Assembly (NCBI GenBank): GCA_021203945.1
Contig: JAJQAF010000012.1
Location: forward strand, 1 to 6,875
Origin: Campylobacter sp.
GTDB taxonomy: Bacteria; Campylobacterota; Campylobacteria; Campylobacterales; Campylobacteraceae
Reading direction: 5' to 3'
DNA: 6,875 nucleotides
Shown here piece after piece: positions 1 through 6,313 of this stretch; position 1 is the stretch's first letter, and every line of letters starts with the position of its first letter. Position numbers and translations under genes: made by a program. The notes below the pieces were generated by a model, which saw nothing but the letters and a program-made list of their open reading frames with translations, was not told the DNA's origin and searched no databases.

Positions 1-597
1 CTTGGTAAAGATTACTTTTTAGAGCGTATCCGAAAGCTTTGCGAAGTCGGAGTCGACGCTATTTTGCTACGCGCAAAATTTCTACAAGAGCAAGAATTTT
101 ATGCACTTGCCGTAAAAGCAAAAGAGATTTGCGATCGTTTCGGCGTAGAATTTATCGTAAATCAATTTTTTAACGCGGCTTTTAAATTAAAAAGCTGTTT
201 TTGGATAACGTCCGATGAATTAACTTTTATACGAAATTCTAGCAAAAATATCGCTGAATTCGGACTTTGCGTAACTAAACTTCAATCCTTAAAAACTAAA
301 ATTTACGCTCCTGCGCATGACATCAAAGAGGCTAAAATTTCAGCTTTATTTGCCGATATTTTGGTCGTTTCGCATATATTTGATACGGCTTGCAAAGTAG
401 GTAAAAAACCGGCGGGATTAAATTTAATAACTAGAATAAAAGAGCAAACTAACAAAAATATCTATGCCCTAGGCGGAATAACGCAGTTAAATTTTAACTC
501 CGTTTTAGATTTAGGAGCAAGCGGAATTTGCCTGATGAGTTCGGCAATGACCTGCTCTGATGTGAATAAATTTATTACGGCGTTTAGATCTTACTAA
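1..597 (+). CDS. TenI/ThiE-like thiamine biosynthesis protein, 3' part
   Basis: The frame is open from the first base of the window to the TAA at 595-597, giving 198 visible residues. The true start lies upstream and probably about 15-20 residues are missing. It has the thiamine phosphate synthase/TenI barrel pattern: LLRAK (visible residues 22-26) matches the family RxK strand, HIFDT (125-129) matches the family GPIF.T segment, and ALGGIT (156-161) followed by GASGICLMSS near the end is the phosphate-binding GGI and terminal strand. Family members either join the thiazole and pyrimidine halves of thiamine (ThiE) or isomerise the thiazole (TenI). The usual ND after the third strand is NQ (54-55) and the GVHLGQ strand is unrecognisable, so Mg-diphosphate binding residues of true ThiE seem absent. 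I therefore favour a TenI-like role, inferred only. In related Campylobacter such a gene follows thiH; that neighbour is outside the window. Confidence 0.8.
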   Translation, partial: LGKDYFLERIRKLCEVGVDAILLRAKFLQEQEFYALAVKAKEICDRFGVEFIVNQFFNAAFKLKSCFWITSDELTFIRNSSKNIAEFGLCVTKLQSLKTKIYAPAHDIKEAKISALFADILVVSHIFDTACKVGKKPAGLNLITRIKEQTNKNIYALGGITQLNFNSVLDLGASGICLMSSAMTCSDVNKFITAFRSY

Positions 598-898
598 ATT
601 TTGTAATACTTAAATCGGAAATACGCAGATTAAAACCCGCCGTATCGGCATTGCATATCATGAAGAGAAAATCTCTGTCTTCTGCTTGCGGCTAGGAGAG
701 TAACTAAATAGAGATTTCATTAAAATTGATAATATGAATTTAGCTAATTTATTGCTCCAATCAATATAAACGGCAAGAGTATGCAAAATAAGCAATTTAG
801 GACAAGAGAAATTTTATCTGTCCTCCTAATTCGTAGATATAATTTTTACAATATGTAAAATTTTATGTATTATATCTATAAAGCTCAAGGATTTTGCC
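598..898. other. AT-rich spacer without a convincing gene
   Basis: This stretch lies downstream of the thiamine gene and beyond the end of the convergent mfr operon. Frames on both strands are broken into pieces of at most about 55 codons, with no credible start and ribosome-binding-site pair. An AGGACA/TGTCCT stem (799-804 with 819-824, 14-nt loop) is the only clear fold and has no T run after it. No tRNA, mobile element or repeat array was seen. Confidence 0.5.
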
Positions 899-1069
899 TT
901 ATCGGTTTCTTTGAGCGTCTTGTAAAATACGCATACGCCTAGTCTCATCTACTCTATTTACACTTATAGGTTGAAGATCTTTTAAAATTTCATAGTCTTG
1001 ATAATGCTCATTTATGGAGTATAGTGATAGAATTTTTAAATTTATCTTTAAAATTTTTAAAATTTGCAC
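899..1069 (-). pseudogene. possible remnant of an unrecognised gene (C-terminal piece)
   Basis: On the minus strand a frame is open from just inside the mfr operon to a TAA at 899-901. The last 38 residues (beginning INEHYQDYEILKDL and ending DAQRNR) have protein-like composition, unlike the surrounding AT-rich spacer. There is no good start: the first GTG (1067-1069) lies inside the terminator hairpin of the mfr operon, the only ATG is 12 codons from the end, and neither has a clear ribosome binding site. The N-terminal part is low-complexity (repeated ILKI). I do not recognise the family. It could be the decayed tail of a gene, or chance in AT-rich DNA. Confidence 0.25.
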
Positions 1070-1087
1070 GGACGAGATTGTCCGTGC
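1066..1087 (-). terminator. terminator of the mfrABE operon
   Basis: A perfect 8-bp stem pairs GCACGGAC (1066-1073) with GTCCGTGC (1080-1087) around a 6-nt loop. It starts 9 nt past the mfrE stop in the minus direction. The minus strand then reads AAATTTTAAAAATTTTAAAG, which supplies T tracts, so this is most likely the intrinsic terminator of the operon. Its AT-rich flanks on the other side could also stop + strand transcription. Confidence 0.75.
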
Positions 1088-1096
1088 GTTTAATAT

Positions 1097-1333
1097 TTAT
1101 ACAAGCTTCGTAGCATTGATAATATTTAGATCAAGTCCTAGTTTTTCGTTATCTAACCCGAGAGCAAGCCCTACAAGCTGAGATAAATGGATTATCGGAA
1201 GTCTTGGTTTTGAGTCTGTTGCGTCTTGATAGCGTTCTTGATAGATATCTAGCTGCATTTGACAAAGCGGACAAGGAGTAACTACGCATTGAGCTTGATT
1301 CTCGCTTGCGTTATTTACGATTTGACTAGACAT
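1097..1333 (-). CDS. mfrE: MfrE C-terminal fragment after the in-frame stop
   Basis: These 78 residues are the rest of mfrE (succinate dehydrogenase/fumarate reductase subunit E, CCG-domain family). The piece starts with ATG directly after the TAA that ends the upstream part, in the same frame. It carries TPCPLC (Cys21 and Cys24), the final CXXC of the second CCG motif. Counting the stop as one residue, the spacing from the CC of the upstream part to this CXXC is 34, exactly the spacing in the first motif of the same protein. So nothing is inserted or deleted and one codon was changed. No Shine-Dalgarno sequence precedes the ATG, but it abuts the stop, so coupled re-initiation is conceivable. 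Annotators may treat 1097-1957 as a single pseudogene. Whether the two pieces could assemble into a working subunit cannot be seen. Confidence 0.75.
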   Translation of the reverse strand: MSSQIVNNASENQAQCVVTPCPLCQMQLDIYQERYQDATDSKPRLPIIHLSQLVGLALGLDNEKLGLDLNIINATKLV

Positions 1334-1957
1334 TTATTGCACCGATTTTACTGCCGGATCACTAGCGTGAAAGCCGCAGCAGTCAAGGCGTTTTTCAAAC
1401 GTCACGATAGTAGCTCCAAGCGCGCCCACTACGGTTTCAAAGCTCTTTGGATTTACCGAGCTTTCTTTACCGTTATAAGCGTCTTCCGGTCTTATGCTAT
1501 GACAGCCGTAGAACAAAGCCACTTTTAAATTTGAAAGCGGTTTTACCACTTTTGATTTTAAGGTATCAAGATTTTCGTAAAGAGCCCATAGTAGGCTTGT
1601 TATCTCGGTTGAGCCCTCATATTTCATATTGCCTTCGGCTAAAAATTTATTTATGCGCTCTTTTGCTCCCTTGTCAAGAGTAGTTTTGGCTTTAGTTAAT
1701 GTTAGCTTACAGGTGCTGCAAGTAGTTAGCAAAGGCATTTTCATTTGCTCTGCAAGTGCGATATTTCTAGCATTGGCTACAAGAGTCGCTATAGGATCAA
1801 CGTCTTGGGCTTGACTGGCGCCGCAGCAGCTCCAACCTTTTATCTCGTTTAGTTTCCAGCCTAGTATGGGAGCTATGGCTTCTAGGGACATTTTTGATTC
1901 TTTTGCCGCTTGGCTTAGAACACATCCGGGGAAAAATGCAAATTCATTTGCGCTCAT
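1334..1957 (-). pseudogene. mfrE: mfrE, methylmenaquinol:fumarate reductase subunit E, cut by a premature stop
   Basis: MfrE is the quinone-side subunit of the MfrABE complex and belongs to the cysteine-rich CCG family shared with heterodisulfide reductase subunit B. The full gene spans 1957 to 1097 and would encode 286 residues, the usual family size; this part gives only 207. The first CCG motif is complete: Cys12, Cys44-Cys45, Cys80 and Cys83 (spacings 31 and 34). The second has Cys152 and Cys193-Cys194, but its closing CXXC lies beyond the TAA at 1334-1336. The start is well supported: AAGGAG (minus strand, 1964-1969) lies 6 nt before the ATG, and only 3 nt separate it from the mfrB stop. 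There is no signal peptide, as expected if it is exported with MfrA by the Tat system. The lesion should remove the second iron-sulfur or metal site. A sequencing error is possible. Confidence 0.85.
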
Positions 1958-1960
1958 ACT

Positions 1961-2923
1961 CTACTCCTTACTGGCAGCTTGGGCTGCTTTTATCATTTTT
2001 ACTAGATCCTCGTGTCCTTCTATCTCCTCATCGCCGAATATATGTAGCGGATTCATCTTGCCCGCCATCATTAAATTAAACGCAATGTCGGTTTTACCCA
2101 CTACGCCGGTTATCGGCTCGGAGCGAAGAGCCAGGTAAATTTCGTTTAGGCGTCCGGAGCCTTCTACCAGGTCTTTATAAAACGCTTCGGCGTGTCCCGG
2201 ACCGCTTCCGTCTTTTAATCCTTTTTTCATAGCCATTACTCTAAGTCCCGCTATATCGTTTGCAGAGCTTATACCCTTTGGACAGCGGTCGGTACACTCT
2301 TGACAATGCACGCATAGCCAAAGTCCGTTTGATATGCTCGGTTTTACGTGTATCATGGCGTCTTTACTACGAGAGTCCGCCGCCGCACGATATGCGTGAG
2401 TGAATACGAACGGCTGCATATAGTCGCTGCTATCGGCTTCAAGCTTGCTACATTCGGATGCGCAACTTCCGCATAGGATACAGTCCCATTGCTTGCTGAT
2501 ACGGTCAAATTCGGCTTGCGACTGCTTGCAACCTTTGTCCGACGTAAATTCGTCTTTAGGTTTGATAGCCGGTCTTATTTTTCTTAAATTTTCTATTGAC
2601 GGTTCCCAATCAACAACAAGGTCGGAAATAACTCTGAAATTTCCAAGAGGCGAAATTCTAATCGTATCCGGATTATCAAATTCTTTTAAAATTCTCTCGA
2701 TTTTCGTATCGCAAGCAAGATATGAATGCCCGTTTACGCGCACTGCACAGGCTCCGCATATGGCAGAGCGACAAGAAGCGGTAAAATTTAGCGTTACATC
2801 TTGAGTTTGTTTTATCAAAAGCAAGATGGATAGTATGGTTTTACCTGCGATTTCTTCGTTATTTAGAACGTATTCTTTTTGATATTTGTCTTTTCCGTTA
2901 AAGCGGTCTATGATGATTTTCAT
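1961..2923 (-). CDS. mfrB: MfrB, iron-sulfur subunit of methylmenaquinol:fumarate reductase
   Basis: The gene encodes a 320-residue iron-sulfur subunit of the SdhB/FrdB family that relays electrons between MfrE and the MfrA flavin. A plant-type [2Fe-2S] domain carries Cys51, Cys56, Cys59 and Cys71 (CRSAICGAC). A C-terminal ferredoxin domain carries CILCGSCASEC (Cys148, 151, 154, 158) and CVHCQECTDRCPKG (Cys204, 207, 210, 214). Classical SdhB/FrdB have a non-cysteine at the position of Cys207 and bind a [3Fe-4S] cluster. The extra cysteine suggests a second [4Fe-4S], as reported for SdhE-linked archaeal enzymes. The protein is longer than E. coli FrdB (about 245 residues) through a C-terminal tail. 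The start ATG overlaps the mfrA stop in ATGA (2920-2923), with AAGGAAA (minus strand, 2929-2935) 5 nt before it. The mfrE start follows 3 nt after the stop, so translation is probably coupled. Confidence 0.93.
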   Translation of the reverse strand: MKIIIDRFNGKDKYQKEYVLNNEEIAGKTILSILLLIKQTQDVTLNFTASCRSAICGACAVRVNGHSYLACDTKIERILKEFDNPDTIRISPLGNFRVISDLVVDWEPSIENLRKIRPAIKPKDEFTSDKGCKQSQAEFDRISKQWDCILCGSCASECSKLEADSSDYMQPFVFTHAYRAAADSRSKDAMIHVKPSISNGLWLCVHCQECTDRCPKGISSANDIAGLRVMAMKKGLKDGSGPGHAEAFYKDLVEGSGRLNEIYLALRSEPITGVVGKTDIAFNLMMAGKMNPLHIFGDEEIEGHEDLVKMIKAAQAASKE

Positions 2924-4770
2924 TGAGGTTTCCTTCCGTCAAGCGAGAATTCGGTAACGACGACCGGTTTATAGCTTAATTCAAGCTTATTGTCTTTCAT
3001 CGTTACTATACTGTGTTTTAAGAAATTTGCGTCGTCGCGTTTCGGATAATCCTCTCTGGTGTGAGCGCCGCGACTTTCCAGTCTTTTTTGCGCAGCCAAA
3101 CAGGCGCAACGCGAAAGAAGGATTAAATTTCCAAGCTCAACATAGTCGGTAAATGCGGTATTCATTACCATATTTGAATCGGGTACGCGAAGTTTGTTGT
3201 ATCTGGCTTCAATATCATCTAGGCTTGCGGCTAGCGCGTCAAGCTTTTCTTGAGTTCTAAAAATTCCCATATTGTCCCAGTTTTGCTTTCCAAGCTCTTC
3301 GCGCAAGGCATACATTTCATGACCCTCGCCGCCTCCGCTTGTTACCTCTTTAAATTTAGCTTGCCATTTTTGCGCTAATTCGCTGGTTTTTGCGCCCTTG
3401 TTAAAGTTTGCGTTGTTTGCGTATGCTCCTGCGCCGACTCCAGCAAGATGTCCGGTTACGACCGCGTCGCTAAGAGAGTTTCCGCCCAGACGATTTGCAC
3501 CGTGGATAGAGATACAAGAAGCTTCGCCGCCTACGTAAATTCCAGGAACATTCGTGCTCATATCGTCGATAGTATTTACGTCTATGCCTCCCATGGAGTA
3601 GTGAGCCGTCGGGCGAATAGGCACGGGTTGCTCAATTAGATCTATATTTTGAAATAACATAGCCGTGTGTCTAATCTTCGGCAATGCTTTCATAATCTTC
3701 TCTTTACCGAGATGACGAACGTCGCAAAGAACGTATGCGCCAAGACCTTCGCCATATCCGCGACCTTCGCGAATTTCTATCTCGATCGCACGAGCTACGA
3801 CGTCGCGCGGGGCAAGCTCCATTTTTTCGTGATAGTTTTTCATAAAGCGTTCGCCCTTGTTATTTAGCAAATATCCGCCCTCGCCGCGAGCCGCTTCGGT
3901 AATGAGTGTTCCGCCGTTTGCGACGCCCGTCGGGTGAAACTGGATCATTTCGGGATCTTTAAAGCCGAGCCCGGCTCTAAGTGCCGCCGCTACTCCGTCG
4001 CCTGTCGCGATATAAGGAGTTGAAGTTCTGTTATAAAAGATTCTCGTGTAGCCGCCCGTTGCGATAACCAAAGATTTACAAAGCACGGGATAAATTTCAC
4101 CGGTTTGGATATTTCTAAGCACTACGCCTTCGCATTTACCGTCGTCAATGCCGATCTCAAGAAGCTCGTGATCCATTAAAAATTTCACGCCGTTACTTAT
4201 CGCACTGTCAAGACAGGCATGCATTAAGATATGTCCCGTCTTGTCCGCCGAGAAGTTACAGCGTCTTTTTGAAGCTCCACCCATCATACGCTGAGCTACA
4301 CCCTCTTCCGTCGTCCTTGAAAATAGCATTCCGATATGATCCATATCAAAAATCGCTTTGCCGGATAGCTCGCAAAATTTTAAAGCTGCGTCTTGATCTA
4401 CCAGATACGCTCCGCCTTTAATCGTGTCATAAGCGTGAAGTTTAAACGAATCGCCGTTATTATAATCGGTAACGCCGTTTATACCGCCTTCCGCCATACA
4501 GGTAGCGTTTCTTGAAGGCATCATTTTAGTAGCTACGACGACGGTTAAATTAGGATTGTTTTTTCTAACCGCAACGGCGGCGCGCAGACCTGCTCCGCCC
4601 GATCCTATAACCAAAACGTCGCAAGACGGTAAGCCGTTTGTATTGCCGACTACTTTTTCGCCGTCCTTGTTTTGTGCCGTGGTATCGTCTCCGCATCCGC
4701 TTAGCGTCAATGCTCCTACGCCGATACAGGCTGTTTGCAGAAATTCTCTTCTGGTGAAATTATCACTCAT
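2920..4770 (-). CDS. mfrA: MfrA, flavoprotein subunit of periplasmic methylmenaquinol:fumarate reductase
   Basis: The gene encodes a 616-residue catalytic subunit that reduces fumarate to succinate. It starts with a twin-arginine signal: TRREFLQ with Arg7-Arg8, a hydrophobic stretch to about residue 23, then LSGC (23-26), which also fits a lipobox. This marks the periplasmic MfrA class rather than cytoplasmic FrdA. The FAD-binding GSGGAG motif is at 56-61. Active-site counterparts of E. coli FrdA can be placed: FHPTG (His279), TEAARGEGG (Glu292, Arg295), PRDV (Arg322), HYSMGG (His390) and ANRLGGNS (Arg427). In PSRNATCMAEGG (85-96) the position of the FAD-linking histidine is Ala89, so covalent flavin is doubtful. 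mfrA is first in the operon and overlaps mfrB by 4 bp. No clear Shine-Dalgarno sequence precedes the ATG, but it is the only start that retains the Tat signal. Confidence 0.95.
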   Translation of the reverse strand: MSDNFTRREFLQTACIGVGALTLSGCGDDTTAQNKDGEKVVGNTNGLPSCDVLVIGSGGAGLRAAVAVRKNNPNLTVVVATKMMPSRNATCMAEGGINGVTDYNNGDSFKLHAYDTIKGGAYLVDQDAALKFCELSGKAIFDMDHIGMLFSRTTEEGVAQRMMGGASKRRCNFSADKTGHILMHACLDSAISNGVKFLMDHELLEIGIDDGKCEGVVLRNIQTGEIYPVLCKSLVIATGGYTRIFYNRTSTPYIATGDGVAAALRAGLGFKDPEMIQFHPTGVANGGTLITEAARGEGGYLLNNKGERFMKNYHEKMELAPRDVVARAIEIEIREGRGYGEGLGAYVLCDVRHLGKEKIMKALPKIRHTAMLFQNIDLIEQPVPIRPTAHYSMGGIDVNTIDDMSTNVPGIYVGGEASCISIHGANRLGGNSLSDAVVTGHLAGVGAGAYANNANFNKGAKTSELAQKWQAKFKEVTSGGGEGHEMYALREELGKQNWDNMGIFRTQEKLDALAASLDDIEARYNKLRVPDSNMVMNTAFTDYVELGNLILLSRCACLAAQKRLESRGAHTREDYPKRDDANFLKHSIVTMKDNKLELSYKPVVVTEFSLDGRKPQ

Positions 4771-4794
4771 TGATTGATTAAAGTTAAACTAAAA

Positions 4795-4889
4795 GCGTAA
4801 AATACGCACCTATGCGAAAAATCGCACCCGTTAATAAGACTTATAAAGTCCTATTTTTAAAATTTTATTTAATCAAGAAATTAATCTTG
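4795..4889. promoter_or_regulatory. cluster of small palindromes in the mfrA leader
   Basis: Four perfect inverted repeats sit between the mfrA start and its candidate promoter: GCGTA-AAA-TACGC (4795-4807), TGCGA-AAAA-TCGCA (4813-4826), GACTT-ATA-AAGTC (4838-4850) and CAAGA-AATTAA-TCTTG (4874-4889). The first is 24 nt upstream of the ATG. They could be regulator-binding sites or small RNA hairpins in the 5' leader. They share no single consensus, apart from a TGCG core in the first two, and I cannot assign a regulator. Confidence 0.4.
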
Positions 4890-4954
4890 TAATTAAAATT
4901 TCGGGCGCATTTTACTTTATACTTACTTTAAATTTCTTTAAATATGTTTTTTAT

Positions 4955-4960
4955 ATTATA
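4955..4960 (-). promoter_or_regulatory. candidate -10 box for the mfr operon
   Basis: On the minus strand a perfect TATAAT lies in an AT-rich stretch about 185 nt upstream of mfrA. Campylobacter housekeeping promoters rely on the -10 box and upstream T-rich periodicity rather than a -35 box, which fits this site. It implies a leader of roughly 175 nt containing the palindromes at 4795-4889. AT-rich DNA gives chance matches, so this is only a candidate. Confidence 0.35.
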
Positions 4961-4989
4961 GATTTTGTGTTATTTAAGTTTTAAAAATG

Positions 4990-5026
4990 GCTTGTGTGTC
5001 TAAAATTTTTATATAAACACACAAGC
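4990..5026 (-). terminator. terminator after the flavoprotein remnant
   Basis: A perfect 10-bp stem pairs GCTTGTGTGT (4990-4999) with ACACACAAGC (5017-5026) around a 17-nt AT-rich loop. It lies 22 nt past the stop of the flavoprotein remnant, and the minus strand continues CATTTTTAAAAC, giving a T run. It should isolate the remnant from the mfr promoter downstream. Confidence 0.7.
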
Positions 5027-5047
5027 GAATACGCGCAAAATTTGATA

Positions 5048-5389
5048 TTAGATATTTTCTCCGGCAACCATACCGCAAACCAAACAATCAAGTATGGCAT
5101 TGCTACCCAAACGACTTGCGCCATGACTTCCGCCGGTGATTTTGCCCGCTGCGTAAAGTCCCGGTATAGGTTCGTCCGTAAGCGACGATAAGACTTGAGC
5201 CTTATCGTTTATATTGACGCCGCCTTGCGTATGGTGCAATTTCGGCACACCGCGCATTGCGTAAAAAGGCGGAACCGATATGTCCGTGCCGTCGCTTGGT
5301 AAAATTTTACCGAAATCCGGATCTTTGCCCTCTTTTACGTATTTGTTATAGGTATCCACGGTTTGTTTTAGCGTCGCCGCGGCGTGCGT
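5048..5389 (-). pseudogene. C-terminal remnant of a flavocytochrome c-type fumarate reductase flavoprotein
   Basis: The 113 codons from 5389 down to the stop at 5048 match the C-terminal end of periplasmic FAD-dependent fumarate/urocanate reductases (FccA/UrdA type, normally over 450 residues for the flavin domain). Recognisable parts are TLKQTVDTYNKYVKEGKDPDFGK, the active-site segment KLHHTQGGVNIN, and GLYAAGKITGG followed by GASRLGSNAILDCLV, the FAD-contacting end with the active-site arginine. The signal peptide, GxGxxG motif and most of the flavin domain are absent. An in-frame TGA lies at 5390-5392 and no flavoprotein-like sequence is recognisable upstream beyond a few possible residues in another frame. 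The first possible start is a GTG at 5357-5359, which would yield a 103-residue fragment lacking the fold's core, so I expect no function. It keeps its terminator. Confidence 0.85.
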
Positions 5390-5392
5390 TCA

Positions 5393-5678
5393 AGGCGAAA
5401 TCGCGCGCCCTTACCGCTTGGTAAGCTTGAGTATAAAATATAAAAAGTTAAATTTATTACCGCAAAATGGCTAAAGCGGTAAATTTACTGCGCTTTGTGA
5501 TTGAGTAAGCTAAACTTGTGGTTAAAACAGATCAAATTTAGCGGGCGCCTTAAAGAGTCCGGCATTAAATAACGCGAAGCGAAACTAAGCTTTTGATAAA
5601 ACGAGCAGGAGTAAATTTAGTCTTGTTTGAGAAGAAAGTGTTAAAATAACGCCTAAATTTTATTAGAAAAGAAGCGAC
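5393..5678. other. spacer with a hairpin, no convincing gene
   Basis: This stretch separates the flavoprotein remnant from the + strand membrane-protein gene. Both strands have only short open frames without starts. TTACCGC (5457-5463) pairs with GCGGTAA (5476-5482) around a 12-nt loop, and a second TTACCGC copy is at 5411-5417. TAAAAT (5642-5647), preceded by TGT, is a possible + strand -10 box about 32 nt ahead of the downstream GTG start. The missing 5' part of the flavoprotein gene would be expected here and is not recognisable. Confidence 0.45.
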
Positions 5679-6313
5679 GTGAATAAAAGAAAATGTTTTT
5701 TAACGATGGCGACTTGGCTTTTGATATATTGCGCCGGCAAAATATTATGTTTGCGCACCTTTGATTATATATCACCAAAACATAACGATTTTTCTACGAA
5801 TTCGTCCTTTTTCTTTATTGTGCCGTTTTATATGATGCGTATGCCGTGGCGCTTTGCATAGACATTTTATCAAGGCTAAATTTAAAGCAAAAATCATACA
5901 AGCCCCCATTATCGCTTTATATCGTCCTAGCTTTTATAGTTTTGATTTGCTGCACGGGATTTGTTGTAACGGGGCATATAGATCATCAAAGATTTAATCT
6001 TTTATGTGGATTTTGTATCGGTTCCGCCGTAGCCTTGCCGATATATTGCGTAGCGATGACCGTGATCCTAGCCAGAAAGGACATATGCAGAGTTTGCCCC
6101 GTTTTCATGGCGATTTTATTTTGTGTGAGCTATGTTGGTTCTTATTTAATAATAGTAATAACAATTCGTAATACTCAATCGGATCAATCAATTCTACTCG
6201 TATTTACTTTTCTTCTAACTATCATCAACATTACCGTGCTTTGGATATGCTATTTCGCATACAAATATCATAAAACGAAGTTTCAAATTCGCGCCGAAAA
6301 AGATCAAATTTAG
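5679..6313 (+). pseudogene. multi-span membrane protein of unknown function, apparently frameshifted
   Basis: Two overlapping frames look like one gene. The first (5679-5861, GTG start, weak AGAAG ribosome site) begins MNKRKCFLTM and has one hydrophobic span (about 6-24), but ends in an odd tail. The second is open from 5786 to the TAG at 6311-6313; its first possible start is the GTG at 5846. Its part before that start (FFYEFVLFLYCAVLYDAYA) reads like a real membrane helix. One extra T in the T5 run at 5789-5793 would join them into a 211-residue protein with about six membrane spans: near 6-24, 40-62, and four in the later part, including SLYIVLAFIVLICC, ALPIYCVAMTVILA and LLVFTFLLTIINITVLW. 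It is rich in cysteine (ICC, CGFC, CRVC). I do not recognise the family. If the break is real, a 155-residue protein from 5846 might still be made. Confidence 0.6.

Noticed and set aside
598..800. Short minus-strand frames (about 25-55 codons) in the left spacer as small genes
   Set aside because: They have no supported start or ribosome site, and such lengths occur by chance in AT-rich DNA.
799..824. AGGACA/TGTCCT stem-loop in the left spacer as a terminator for the thiamine gene
   Set aside because: It has a 14-nt loop, no T run, and lies about 200 nt beyond the stop; kept only as a note in the spacer entry.
1037..1066. Repeated TTTTTAAA motifs as an origin or iteron array
   Set aside because: The repeats are irregular and low-complexity, and match the AT-rich tail of the neighbouring terminator.
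1334..1336. Recoded or read-through stop codon in mfrE
   Set aside because: TAA is not the selenocysteine codon, no recoding element is visible, and this subunit needs no such residue at that position; a substitution is the simpler reading.
2445..2804. A 119-codon + strand open frame opposite mfrB
   Set aside because: It is the mirror of the cysteine-rich mfrB coding sequence and has no ribosome site or recognisable domain.
3448..3867. Open frames on the + strand opposite mfrA (3448-3639 and 3667-3867)
   Set aside because: They lie fully antisense to a well-conserved gene, have no family motifs, and follow from its codon usage.
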